Assembly (NCBI GenBank): GCA_033675265.1
Contig: JAUJYZ010001472.1
Coordinates: 1-64,000 of the forward strand
Length of the DNA: 64,000 nucleotides
Reading direction: 5' to 3'
DNA from: Actinostola sp. cb2023
Lineage: Eukaryota; Cnidaria; Anthozoa; Actiniaria; Actinostolidae
The position numbers and the translations under genes were made by a program. How positions within the stretch are numbered: the first letter of the stretch is position 1; each line of letters begins with the position of its first letter. The notes under the pieces were generated by a model. The model had not been told where the DNA came from. It saw nothing but the letters and a program-made list of their open reading frames with translations, and made no database searches. Shown here in pieces: positions 47,501-58,024 of the stretch.

Positions 47501-50500
47501 TGTATTTAAGCCTATTACTTTTAAAATGACCTAACTTTATTGTGACTGTCACACTCTGAATGGTGGATTAATTAGAGGTTAACACACTCCAGCGAGTGGG
47601 TTATCGGGATTTACCTGCACGAGCTCACTAACAATGAACGACTATGCCTACGCTACGCCTAAACGCCTAATGGCTACGCCTTGTGCAGTATGAGAAAATT
47701 TTGAGTTCATTGTTAGTGAACGAGTGAAGGTAAAATCCCGATAACTAATACTAACATGGTGGTGTAAAAGCTGTGGTGTAAAGAATTTGCACCACAGCTT
47801 TTACACCACGATAATGATGTCGCCATGGTTGTCGCTCATAACCACGCATCACGTGGTACAAATCAACCAACCAGAAGATCGGAATTTGTACAATGTATGA
47901 AAATTGAATTATAAAATAATGTAGTTTACGTGGACTTGCAATAAGTTATTAGTACTAGTGATAATCAGAAATAACTTTGAATAGAGCTGCTGGTTGGATA
48001 TTCATACATTTTGCACCTTTTACAAAATTGGAAAATTTTGAATCTGGAATTGGACTGGACTTTTTAATCTGGATGGTGGAATGAAATATGTACAGTTTCC
48101 ATGGACTTAGTAGTACTGGTGATAATCAAAAATACTTTGAATAGAGCTGCTGGTTAGACATTCATTCATTTTGCACCTTTTACAAAATTGGAAAATTTGG
48201 GATCTGGAATTGGACTGGACTTTTTAATCTGGATGGTGGAATGAAATATGTACAGTTTCCATGGACTTAGTAGTACTGGTGATAATCAAAAATACTTTGA
48301 ATAGAGCTGCTGGTTAGACATTCATTCATTTTGCACCTTTTACAAAATTGAAAATCTGGAATTGGACTGGACTTTTTAAATCTGGATGGTGGATTGAAAT
48401 ATGTACAGTTTCCATGGACTTAGTAGTACTGGTGATAATCAGAAATAACTTTGAATAGAGCTGCTGGTTAGACATTCATACATTTTACACCTTTTACAAA
48501 ATTGAAAAATCTGGAATTGGATTGGACTTGAAATATGTCCAGGTTCTGTAGACTTAGTGTACATTATCAGTATGATAATCAGAAATCACTTCAAATAGGG
48601 CTGCTAATAAATCAATCAACCATTATTTTATACATCCAAGTAGTTATCTATTTCTTAATTCAGTTATACATTCATTCATTCTTTCATTTTCTCATTCATT
48701 CATGCATTAATTAATTTATCTGTCTGTTTGTTCATTAATTCACTCACTCACACACATATTCATTCATTCAGTCATCTAACCATCTATTCATTCATTTGTT
48801 CATTCATTCATTTATATAAGCATCCTCGGAAACCCTGGGGCTGTAGGGGGGAGGGGGAAAGGAAAGGGGAAGAGGGAAAAACAGCCCCTGGGGACATACT
48901 CTTACAGAACGAGTTCCAGAGAAGGTTAATGGGATTAAATGGTTTAGCGATCTGTTAACAAAAACTGCCAATCCAAATCAATTATCACTTTGAAGTTATC
49001 ACTGAGCCATTGTTTATACATGAATACAAACTGACGGATCTCGCTAAATTCTATTCTATTCTACGCTTGTTGTCGCCCAGTTGTATGGAAGAAGTTCAGA
49101 AAACCTCTAAAAAGGCTGTTATTGACTGCTGCCATGTTTGTGGCAAATAATCTCTCGATAAAAGAAGAAAAAGAAATGTTGAAGATTTCGTGATCATTTT
49201 TTTAAGAACGGGAAAGTTGACCCCAGTGTTCCTGTATGGAAACCTTTTGTGCTCTTCGTTTTGAAATGAGAGAGAAACTCCCCAAAAACGGCGCCAGGGA
49301 AAACTATGGATCATAGAAAGAAGGGGAAACGACTGCATTTGGACTACAATATTGCCACATGGGAATCGTACATGCACTGCATGAAGTTAAAACGGTGCAA
49401 CGTACCACTCTTTGCTGATTGGCCACAAAATATTTTTGTGGCCAATCAGAGTACATCTCATTAACTTCTCTGGAACTCGTTCTGTAAGAGTATGTCCCCA
49501 GGGGCTGTTTTTCCTCCCCTTCCTTTTTCCCCTCCCCCCTCCTCCCACAGCCCCTGGGTTATGTAAGCAGTCATCCATTCTTCTGTCCTTTCTTCCTCCC
49601 TCCCATTTTAATCCCTTCCTATTGTTGTAGATATCATGTTCCAAGCCAAACTTTGAAGTTGGAGCCAGTTCGCAGTTGTCCTTCTCTTTTGGGTCCAAAC
49701 CAGGTACTTACAGAAATCCTTATGAGGTTTCATTATCATTCACAAAGATCACCATTTAAAAATACATTGTTGTCTTTCTAGCTCAACCCAAGGTTGATGA
49801 TAACGTGGCTACAATCTGGACTCTATCAGCACTAGACATGGATGATGAAGAAGTGGTAAGTCAAGCCTCTTTTATCTACATCTACAGATGCCCAGCACTC
49901 GGCAAAGTCCATTGGGTTACTAGCTGTATAGTGTACGAGGTCTCATTCACTAGTAACCTTTATATGGATATCACTGCCAAGCCAACCTCAATGCTGGGTA
50001 GTAGATCAGGCCACTTTGTGGGAACTTTGTGCCCTACTGTTAGTCAAACAGTGGTGTGAGTTCTTTTACGTCCCTCTGGGAGGGAGAGCATGAAGGGGTC
50101 TGTGCAGGAACAATGATCACTGATCTAAAACTTAAAATTCTCCTCTAAATTCTTTGAATTCCAAAGGAGAATTTGGATTCTGATAACAATAATAATAACA
50201 ATAATTATTTATTAATCATTTACACTGTTCTTTGCAGCACATGCAGACCACTTTAGATGTGTCTGCAACTAGTGAAAGTTCAAATGACAAAATCAATGTA
50301 AATGTGAAAGATTCTCTGTTTTTATCATTTTAGGATCTTTTAGATTCTGATGCTTTGTTGGACGAGGATGATCTAAAGAAACCTGATCCATTGTCTCTGA
50401 AAAGTAAGTTGGTCATTTTGTAGCCTTGCTATACTTTATTGTAGAAAGAGGTTCATGAGCTGTTTTCAAGTATTGTTTTCTTTCACTAGGCGATTGTGGA

Positions 50501-52017
50501 ACCAACACAAGTGGGAAGAAGAAAGCATGTAAAAACTGGTAAGTCATCTGTAGAATGTCCATCAAATGTTACAATAGTAAGCTGGTTGTTCTGTAAGGTA
50601 CAATATTTAACGTTCATGCTCCTTCACTCAAAAGTGTTCTTCCAGGGGACGGAGTGCCCTTTTAACCCCTTCCTCCATCAGTGCAGGCGTTCTACGGATA
50701 TTAGAGAGATTTAGCAGACATGATGCAACGTGCAAGAAGGTGACAAATAACTGTGAAAACAACTGATGGTGTCCTCAACGTCATGAAGAGGATGTGAAAA
50801 CAAGTGAAATGGCGTTGTGGACTTGATGTCGTGACGTTGTCACGGTAGTCACGCAATGACCAAATGTGATATATTCATCATCTAATGTCACGTTCTCATG
50901 TCACGTTGTGTTTGCTAAATCTCTCTATTAAAAGCTGCACTGAGCTACACGGATTAGAGGAAAGTCGAAACAAGGATTTAGGATCATGAAGAATCAAACC
51001 AAGCACCTCTCTGACTCACTTAGAAGGCTGTACACCAGCCAACTAAGCCACCCTTGCTCTTGTGTAAAGAAGGCATTAAAGTGTTTGCTTGCTTTTAGTT
51101 CATGTGGTCTTGCAGACGAATTGGAAGGAGGAAAACCTGCTGCAAAGAAGACAGTCACCTCTTCTTGTGGAAGTGTAAGTTATTCTCTCACTGTAGTAAT
51201 AGACTTTATCAAACACATGTAATATGTAATATATATAGTTTTCACAAAATAGCCTGGGACTCTATGGTTAGTTATCACATATACACTTCATTATGGTTAC
51301 CAGCATGGTTGTACCCTGTGGTGTAGTGGTACTGACATCAGACTATTACATACATATACTTCATTATGGCTGTGTTTCCAGCATGGTTGTACCTTGTGGT
51401 GTAGTGGTACTGACATGGGACTATTACATACATATGGTTGTACCATATACTTCATTATGGCTGTGTTTCCAGCATGGTTGTACCTCGTGGTGTAGTGGTA
51501 ACACATCGGACTAGCATCCTGAAGCCGTGGGTTCAAGTTCCACCAAGGCACAACTTTGCTCTTTCTAATTCTATATGTCATGCCAATAATGATGCCAATA
51601 ATGATGGCAAAAGGCAAAAAAAAGTATTGTTTACATGCCATGCTGCAACAGTGAGCATGATGCTGTCATCAAAATCTTCTCTAAATACCCAGCTACAATG
51701 CACTGATGAAGGGAGGGAGAGAATGCACATTCTTCCATGTAGATGATAACATCCTCAGAAATCCAGGGGCTACTCAGTGGGGGCATGGGAGAGGGGATAC
51801 TGGTCAGGGAAAAAGGGAACTTGGAAAAAATGGGATGGGAAGATAAATATCATACATCCAGTAAGCAAGACCCCTAACAGCACTTTTTCCATTGTTATAG
51901 TGTTACCTTGGTGATGCCTTCAGATGTTCAAGTTGTCCATACCTTGGCATGCCTGCTTTTAAACCAGGCGAAAAAATCTCATTGACAAACAGGCAGTTAA
52001 AAGGTGATGTCCAGTAG
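44526..52017 (+). CDS. CIAPIN1: Anamorsin / CIAPIN1 (Dre2), cytosolic Fe-S assembly, 288 aa, 10 exons
   Basis: Anamorsin passes electrons from NDOR1 to the cytosolic iron-sulphur assembly machinery. Exons: 44526-44679, 46069-46209, 46380-46456, 47413-47448, 49631-49703, 49782-49855, 50334-50403, 50490-50538, 51099-51174, 51901-52017; all GT-AG with closing phases. The N-terminal methyltransferase-like fold contains [14 protein letters not shown] and [15 protein letters not shown]. The linker has KPNFEVG and [12 protein letters not shown], then [19 protein letters not shown]. The [2Fe-2S] motif uses C211, C222, C225 and C227 (spacing to the first cysteine is two residues longer than I recall for human). 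The second motif is C248-x2-C251-x7-C259-x2-C262 within [20 protein letters not shown]. All eight ligands are present. The human protein is 312 aa, so this is slightly shorter. Introns carry several transposon remnants. Confidence 0.95.
45087..45868 (-). mobile_element. Hairpin-ended element, full 782-bp copy in CIAPIN1 intron 1
   Basis: It begins (plus strand) with TATTACTCGGGC and the 3' hairpin and ends GCTCATTGAGCGTCTTGT. It is the same length as the copy at 53354-54135 and in inverted orientation to it. Internal blocks such as 'gttgcataggtcagatggtt' are shared with the left-end copies. Confidence 0.75.
46484..47076. mobile_element. 593-bp inverted-repeat element in CIAPIN1 intron 3
   Basis: CTATTTCAAAAAACGTTGAT at the left and its complement ending at 47076 form long arms; the arms continue with further matching blocks (GATCATCCATTTCAGAT) and a central 46850-46870 pair. 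It starts only 27 nt after the exon 3 donor. Non-coding. Confidence 0.7.
47600..47745. mobile_element. 146-bp inverted-repeat MITE in CIAPIN1 intron 4
   Basis: GTTATCGGGATTTACCT and the complement AGGTAAAATCCCGATAAC, with matching CACTAACAATGAAC inside, give imperfect arms of about 40 bp. A second, shorter hairpin follows at 47759-47809. Confidence 0.75.
47759..47809. repeat. 51-bp perfect hairpin
   Basis: GTGGTGTAAAAGCTGTGGTG is followed after 11 nt by its exact complement CACCACAGCTTTTACACCAC. It lies within CIAPIN1 intron 4. Confidence 0.9.
47965..48610 (+). repeat. About 170-bp tandem repeat, nearly four copies
   Basis: The unit contains 'gaatagagctgctggttaga', 'cattttgcaccttttacaaa' and 'ctggaattggactggacttt', with stepwise deletions in later copies. 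It lies in CIAPIN1 intron 4. Confidence 0.9.
48831..49560. mobile_element. 730-bp TIR element with purine/pyrimidine arms, CIAPIN1 intron 4
   Basis: AACCCTGGGGCTGT at the left and ACAGCCCCTGGGTT at the right begin arms of about 100 bp that share 'ggggacatactcttacagaa'. Next to the right arm is a perfect 27-30 bp palindrome, TTGGCCACAAAATATTTTTGTGGCCAA (about 49419-49445, quoted here only as TTGGCCAC...GTGGCCAA). Non-coding. Confidence 0.75.
49955..50110 (+). repeat. Interspersed repeat with GTTCTTTTACGTCCC tail
   Basis: 'aacagtggtgtgagttcttt' and 'tacgtccctc' match the block at 55590-55640, as do upstream GGCCAC...GGGAACTT pieces. It looks like a 3' fragment of a dispersed SINE- or LINE-type repeat in CIAPIN1 intron 6. 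Confidence 0.6.
50702..50927 (-). mobile_element. TAGAGAG MITE, copy B (CpG-depleted), CIAPIN1 intron 8
   Basis: The termini TAGAGAGATTTAGCAGAC and TTTGCTAAATCTCTCTA match copy A in inverse orientation. Many positions that are CG in copy A are TG or CA here, as expected from methylation-driven decay. Confidence 0.8.
51270..51600 (+). repeat. Tandem tRNA-derived SINE heads in CIAPIN1 intron 9
   Basis: Three partial copies of 'cagcatggttgtacc...gtggtgtagtggta' occur in a row. Only the last (51481-51550) continues into a full tRNA-like unit with an A-box-like stretch (TGGTGTAGTGGTAACACATC) and a B-box-like stretch (GGGTTCAAGTTCC). The acceptor stem pairs imperfectly (TACCTCG with CAAGGCA), so a functional tRNA is unlikely. 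It ends in an A-rich segment. RNA polymerase III-type SINE origin is the best reading. Confidence 0.55.
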
Positions 52018-53353
52018 GACAGTCATCTGTAGGACAATACAAACGTGTCTCCTATAAATGACAACATTGCAAACTTCACAAACAATGAGCAGATTTCCTA
52101 TGACTGTGAAAACTTCACAGTACAGATGTGTTGTGATGGTACCCGTGCCGTGACCATGATGTTTGAGGACTTCTGTGTTGTGACCGTGTGGTGTGCCATG
52201 GCTTTACACAGTTATACGAAATCTACTCTAACAACAGTAACAGCATCATCAACAGCAAGGTGTAGAGAATGGGCCCTGATAAATCATGCATCTTCGAACA
52301 CTTAGACACAACTCGAAACTGGTCTAGATGTGCCTTGGATCTTGCCAGGGGAGAATGGAAGGGAGGGGAAGAGGGAATAGGAGGGGGAAAGTGGAAGGGA
52401 TAAGGTAGAACTTCCTTCCTTTCCCTCTCCTCCTCCTTCCCCTCCCATGTTTTCCACCTACCCCATAGGCCTGTTGCTCTTGTTGATGTGCAATGATTGA
52501 CAAAACAGCATTATCAACAACAACAACAACAACAACAAAAGCTATTATTCTAGTGATAAATAGAAGATGCACCTAATGCATAATAAATATGTCCACTTGA
52601 CAATCATAAATCATTGAAGCTATGATCGCATGGATGCCTGGGAATGCAGATAAAAGGAATCTTCTGAAGATTGTAAGAATCAAAGAACTCTTCACATTGT
52701 ATTGATAGGGACATCATGTTATATTTAAGAATTTCATTTTTTTAAGAATTCATTTTGTTCCGTGCATCCATGACTCCAGTTTCGAGTGGTCTATGCACGG
52801 TACTCCTTGACAAAAGACACATTTGCTTAGCCTTGGCCTCAATTCAGTGAATAACCTGTGAAATTAAATAACGTTTCTATTGTCCAATGTCAACATATTT
52901 TTTCGCATTCTCATTTATTTACCCTGCTTTTTCCAAGTAGTATAGCAATGTCTAGACAACTCGAAACTGGAATATTCTGTATATTTCTAGTACACATAGT
53001 CCAATACTATGTACATCTTGGGATTCCTGTGGTAAGGAATCTCCAGAAAGATTGCTTATTAAAATATTTTGTCAACCAAGTACAACCAAGTGTATTTAAC
53101 AATATTATTCCACAAAATCGAGTCGTACATGAGCTGATTGCTATCAGCCATGTACAACGAGATTGAGTGGAATAATGTTATTGTTTTATTTTATAGACAA
53201 CCACTGGTTTGTTTTTATTTTTAGTTCGGCAAAACCGGTCTGCCATTGTTGAAAATCTCCAACTTTCTCTACTCATGGTGTAGGAGCTGATAGCCTACTA
53301 GTAGAGTAGCCAATCAGAGCGTGCGCTTGCTCATATCCAGTGATTGTCTATAC
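52018..53353. other. CIAPIN1 3' region and intergenic sequence
   Basis: The 3' UTR follows the stop at 52017; a candidate AATAAA lies near 52583. There are purine-rich and pyrimidine-rich mirror-like tracts at 52350-52460 and a (CAA)n run near 52518-52538. No further gene recognised. Confidence 0.45.
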
Positions 53354-54135
53354 AACAAGACGCTCAATGAGCGTACACTCGGGCTTATGACAAGGACAAT
53401 GTCAGTTGCGTGAGGAGAGACCTGACAATGACTGACAGTTGCGTGACGAGCGAGACTATGTATATACATGTATGTGTCGAGTTCATTTGATTTGCCTTTG
53501 ACTTTGAGTTCATTTGATTACCTTTTGACTTTGAGTTCAATTGATTTGATTTTGATGAGTTCGTGTAAAGGCCCGCTCTCCAGCTTCAGATCCCGAAACG
53601 TCGAGTTTGGAATCGAGTTCGAGTTCGGGTTCGAGTTATGGTTCGAACGTCGAATAAAACAAGGACATCTTCTTCAATACAATATCATTTCTCTGACGTC
53701 ATGACAATCAGTGACAGTTGAGTGACGAGGGAGACTATGCGTCGGGTGAGTACGTACATGATACGTCTGGAGGTTGCATAGGTCAGATGGTTCTGATAAC
53801 GCCCTCACGTTTGTTTTTGTTAAATATATTTTAAGCGAGCTTCTAGTCCTTCTACCACTTCTAGTCATTGAACGATGAACTAGAATCCTGACCTTTTAAT
53901 AGCTTGAAGATCTACAGCTGCTTTCAAAACTAAGATTCAAATCTACTTGAGTCCTTCCTGTGTGTCGTTTGTTTTTTTCTTATCTGCTGAGTAATCTTGA
54001 AACTCGATACGATTAAATACGTCGCATACTTTCGTCATTCTTTAGCCGAACAAAACTACGACTACTACGACTACTACTACTACCGAAAAACGCATTTTAT
54101 AACTCGGGCTTCCTTCGGAAGGGCCCGAGTAATAA
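53354..54135 (+). mobile_element. Hairpin-ended element, full 782-bp copy
   Basis: It starts ACAAGACGCTCAATGAGCGT, passes through 'gttgcataggtcagatggtt', and ends with the CTCGGGC...GCCCGAGTAATAA hairpin. It is exactly as long as the inverted copy at 45087-45868, so the pair flank most of CIAPIN1 as an inverted repeat 7.5 kb apart. Short ORFs in it are unrecognised. Confidence 0.75.
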
Positions 54136-54272
54136 CATCGACGCTTTTAAGCGTCTAAAAAAGACTTACCCGACCCCCCAAGGGACAATCTATTGTTATT
54201 TGTTCCCATGGGCCCACAACTTGTACAAACAAAGAAACACATTCAGGAAAAGTTTGCTTGTCAGACGTCGAG

Positions 54273-54877
54273 ATGGCGGCGAACCACCTTCAACCTAGGT
54301 TTTCTACGTGGACCAAGGAAACGTACATTAACCCTATAAACATGCCAGCTCACAGATACTATTCGCCTAATTTGTACACTAGTTTTGGACACATAATACA
54401 GGAACATGGCACCGGGAGAGAGAAATGGTTTCACGACTACCGCAGATCTACTGTCGCACAGCGGACACTACGAAATGGGCAGCTATCAATGGATCCTCCA
54501 CCGATTCGTCCCACAGCCTACTCGGACGACCCTGATCGAGTCCTTGGAATGAGAAAAAGATGAGGAGAGAAGCGGTGTTAAACAAACCTTGCCATCACCT
54601 TACGAATCGAATACCCGATCGCGAGCGAGATCGATCTCAAATTGACGATCGAACTTTTGAACATCGACAGCAATATCGCGATCAAAGTGAAACCCTTTAT
54701 GAACACAGAGTACCGTATTTTCACTATCCAACGGAAGCAGAAGACCAGTTTTTACCACGTGCTCGTCAGCGAAGTGATTGTATCGGCGATTATCCTAATC
54801 ACAGACGAGCTGCTTTGGAATACACGTACGACAAGAAACGAGGACCCAAACATTTTGAACTTTGGCACAAGGTTTGA
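54273..54877 (+). CDS. Unrecognised protein gene in two overlapping frames (about 200 aa if joined)
   Basis: The first frame runs from the ATG at 54273 (MAANHLQPRFSTWTKETY) to the TGA at 54561-54563. The second, in the -1 frame, opens with an ATG at 54560 that overlaps that stop as ATGA and runs to 54877. Both parts are charged, rich in R, Y, H and P, and look like one protein: motifs such as YYSPNLYTSFGHIIQEHG, REKWFHDYRRS, YFHYPTEAEDQFLP and ALEYTYDKKRGP. One extra A in the GAAAAAG run at about 54551-54558 would fuse them. There is no signal peptide, membrane span or known domain. Short, basic, tyrosine/proline-rich proteins of this kind are common in cilia, but I cannot name it. No intron is evident. 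Confidence 0.55.
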
Positions 54878-54879
54878 CG

Positions 54880-55480
54880 AGTATAACAAGAATGAATCTA
54901 TATATCTTAGACAATGATCTAGATGAGAATAGTTAGCAATATATATATATCTTTATTTCAATGTAAGTACTGTCAGATATCATCGTGCACAAATATTGCA
55001 CTCGTAATTGAAACATTTTAGACAAATTTTAGTTTTCGATCAGCTGTTTTGCCACGATCGTGAGAATGTGTTCAGCATGAAATATATAAACCTGTCTGTC
55101 GGTAGATTAAGGAACAGGATCCCAAACCGTGTATTAAATTGAAGTTTGTTTTGTTTTCATCCAGAATCATTACTGTAAACGGGTTTACTGGCTTTGTTTT
55201 GATTCCCATAGCGTCCCTAACCACCGTTGTCAAGGACAATGCTATTAATCTACACGTGATTAAAGGATTTACAATCGAATATTTTTAGCCTGCGTATATA
55301 GAATATTTTTTACGCAGAATAATAATTTTAATTTTAGCACAAAAAATCTCAAAATTTTAAAAGACATTTTAATTATTGTAACTACTAAATTAAAAATAAT
55401 TTTGAAACTGATGAGCTTCTGTTTGAACTTATACACAGTCTGATAGAAACATGTTAAGTCATCAAGGTGTAATAATAATA
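54880..55480. other. A+T-rich intergenic stretch
   Basis: Probably includes the 3' UTR of the preceding gene. No ORF or repeat was recognised apart from short A+T-rich tracts. Confidence 0.4.
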
Positions 55481-55760
55481 ATAATAACTTTATTTAAGTG
55501 TCAACGTCTTCTAGCAGAGCACAAGTGCTCCACTAATCAGGGACACTTGGTAGTATAGGTCAGGCCACACACGTCGGGAACTTCGTACTCTACTCTTATT
55601 CGAACAGTGGTGTGGGTTCTTTTACGTCCCTCCGGTGCAATGTAATGTAGAGAGACGGGACCGCCATTCAAGTGGTCATCCAAGCCATGTGTAGTCTGCA
55701 TTACATCCAGAATCAAAGTCTGATTAAGTACTAATCAGGGTTTGGTTCCGGCTGTAACGC
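55481..55760 (+). repeat. Interspersed repeat with (AAT)n head and GTTCTTTTACGTCCC block
   Basis: An AATAATAATAATAACTTTAT start is followed by 'gtggtgtgggttcttttacg', shared with 49955-50110. Such blocks recur in marine invertebrate genomes as part of dispersed non-LTR repeats; that assignment is from memory and not tested. Confidence 0.5.
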
Positions 55761-55947
55761 AGGCTATTCAGGGTGCTGAATGGAGTATGCACAGCCATCA
55801 TGTCAGATAGAAGTAGTCAGTGCTGATTTTGAAAGTAGCTGTCATAGTTCGCCAGCTTCTAATAAAACCCCTTGTTATACCCTGGATACCTGAGCAATAA
55901 TATTATTAATAAATTAATATATATTAGGATTGCATTGGCCCAGAAGC

Positions 55948-56146
55948 ATGGGTAGCCGAGTGGCTATGCTAGTAGAACTCTCGTGGACCAGTAGTCTCCC
56001 TCGCAGCCATTCTTTGTGTCTGTCCCTGCTACAACGGCTGCGAGGGAGACTACTGGACCAGGCAATTCATGTGAGTTGAGTTTGTCAGTTCATTCTCTCC
56101 CTTGCTTCGAGGGTTTTTCTCGAGGTACTTCAGTTTTCCTCCCTCT
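55948..56146 (+). repeat. tRNA-derived SINE interrupted by a foldback element
   Basis: 'ggtagccgagtggctatgct' resembles a polymerase III A box. The right part (GAGGGTTTTTCTCGAGGTAC, then TTTTCCTCCCTC) resembles a conserved SINE tail. A 63-bp foldback (55991-56053, GTAGTCTCCCTCGCAGCC arms) lies between them, flanked by TGGACCA on both sides, so it inserted into the SINE. Confidence 0.55.
55991..56053. mobile_element. 63-bp foldback element with 7-bp target duplication
   Basis: GTAGTCTCCCTCGCAGCC is repeated inverted as GGCTGCGAGGGAGACTAC. The flanks TGGACCA (55984-55990 and 56054-56060) are a target duplication. It has the same architecture as the elements at 949-1036 and 35368-35463. Confidence 0.8.
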
Positions 56147-56149
56147 AAA

Positions 56150-56374
56150 GAGAGAGATTTAGCAATCACAACGTAACGTTAGATGACAAATATATCATAT
56201 TTTGTCATTGTGTGACTACCATGACAACATCACGACGTCAAGTTCACGACGCCATTTCACTTGTTTTCTCGTCCTCTTCATGACGTTGAGGACACCAACG
56301 GTCGTTTTCAAAGTTATTTGTCAGTGTGCGCACCGTCCCCTTTGACGACGCGTCCTGTTTGCTAAATCTCTCTA
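56150..56374 (+). mobile_element. TAGAGAG MITE, copy C
   Basis: It starts AGAGAGAGATTTAGCAA, ends TTTGCTAAATCTCTCTA and has the same order of internal blocks as copy A, with an intermediate loss of CG sites. Confidence 0.8.
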
Positions 56375-56698
56375 TTAAAATGAACTACAGGTGTAGTGAG
56401 ATTCAAGTGTTGGATGTACAGAATATATGAAGGAGACAAATTCATCACCAGTTCCTTTGACACTTTCCTTCCATTCTCTAGAATACCTTGGATTCTCAGG
56501 ACACTATCTGATAAAATGCAGGATAAGTCTACACTGACTTGTACCCCAGTCGTTATTGGTCTGTGTGCATATATGAAGTATGCATATGTATTTATTTTAC
56601 ATCATTTTTAGCCTTTTATTACAAAGTTTAGAGGATATAAAAACATTGGAATTTAAACAATAATAAGTATTGGTAAATAGATTACAATTATTTTTCTA

Positions 56699-56833
56699 TT
56701 AAATATGAATAATGTGTTCAAATTGTCCATGTATCCTGATGGTGATCGTATTCCATCCAAGGTACTTTCCAATGGAAGACAGCTGTCGCTCAGTGAACTT
56801 AATTGGTTTTATGTCCTGACAGAAGTGATCTAC
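56699..56833 (-). CDS. Candidate terminal exon, unrecognised
   Basis: After a good acceptor (TTTTCAG at about 56834-56840) an open frame reads VDHFCQDIKPIKFTERQL and SSIGKYLGWNTITIRI, then a stop at 56699. The composition is protein-like. The only nearby upstream candidate exon (57633-57828) has an incompatible phase, so an intermediate exon would be needed. Family unknown. Confidence 0.3.
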   Translation of the reverse strand, partial: VDHFCQDIKPIKFTERQLSSIGKYLGWNTITIRIHGQFEHIIHI

Positions 56834-57345
56834 CTGAAAAGTCAGTTTCATTAATGTAGCTTTAGTATTTGGGCATCTTAGTGAAGAGATACAAGCATAC
56901 ATGTAAGTACAAGAGGCATTGCTACATTGTATATCCCCATAGTCAAACTCATTTTCTCATTGGTCGAGAGCACGTCACGTGGCGGGCGTCAAATCTTAAT
57001 AACTTAATAACGCAGGCATTAAATTCATGTGATCGAAGCGTGAGAGGGGAATAAACGCACGTGATCAGGTCAAAGTCCATGGAAAATACTTGTGGTGCCA
57101 TTGTCAACAACAATGTTTTCAATCAGTGGAAACATTGAGATTCAAGGGACCAGTCATTACATTTTAAGTGTTTATTATTTACCAGTGGAAATGGGTTTGG
57201 CATATAAAATCAAGGGTCCCATTTTTTATATTCTTTATGCTTGGGCAGTGAAAATGCCAAGGCTTAGATAGACATCATCAACTCCAACCCTCCCTACCCC
57301 CTTTGAGTGAATGAATGAAAAATTTGTATGGACTTCCTGTGGTAA

Positions 57346-57396
57346 CCAAAAAACCCCGATCTCAACAATACTATTGTTGAGATCGGGTTTTTTTGG
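57346..57396. repeat. 51-bp near-perfect hairpin
   Basis: CCAAAAAACCCCGATCTCAA is repeated inverted up to TTTTTTTGG with almost no loop. It could be a minimal foldback element; no target duplication was identified. Confidence 0.85.
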
Positions 57397-57632
57397 CTGA
57401 GCTCCGCTATACAGTATTAAAAAGAAAAGAGCTAAGAATATGGTCAACGAAACTGTACATGTAAGTAACATTAGTGGAGACTGGAACAGCTGATAAAATA
57501 GTAAAATGACAACTCGAAAGTGCTGATTTGTACGTGGTATTCCCGGGGTGTATTTATACGGTATTAAACTTGTCAAAGTGAGCCCTGGTTTTATGCTGTA
57601 TGTTGATCTATCAAGGAACGTTATCTACTTAC

Positions 57633-57828
57633 TTTTCTCAGGGAAATGTCTCTTTTCCTTTCGCTGTTGCGGCACGCTAGTGTCGAAGTCGAGTCTACTC
57701 TCATGGTGTTGGTTGGAGTCCCCTTTGAAAGCCGTGCTTGAAAAGGCATCAGGATCGTGTTTTCTGTTACTTCGTGTCCAGTCCTGCTTGGAATGAAGTT
57801 CTACTGAGCACCAAGATTCTATATTCAT
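57633..57828 (-). CDS. Candidate first coding exon, unrecognised
   Basis: An ATG at 57828 opens 65 codons (MNIESWCSVELHSKQDWTRS onward), hydrophilic and rich in S, D, H and K, ending at a strong donor (AAAA|GTAAGTAG). A continuing exon was not found with certainty; the exon candidate at 56699-56833 is out of phase with it. No family recognised. Confidence 0.3.
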
Positions 57829-58024
57829 GATAAAATGTTCGTTTTGTAAACACAAACTTGCAAAGTTGATCAAAAGTTCTCGAACTCAAACACAGCTGTT
57901 GTGGAATCCAGACTTGTGTACGACTGTTGCTATGGAGACCGAAACTAGAACCGAGTCCTCCAATCAAACACAGGAACCCCAAATCCATAAGATTTTATAT
58001 TGTTCTTTTTTAAAATATGTTTGA

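Noticed and set aside
51481..51550. Functional tRNA gene
   Set aside because: Acceptor stem mispairs, and truncated heads lie next to it; SINE origin fits better.
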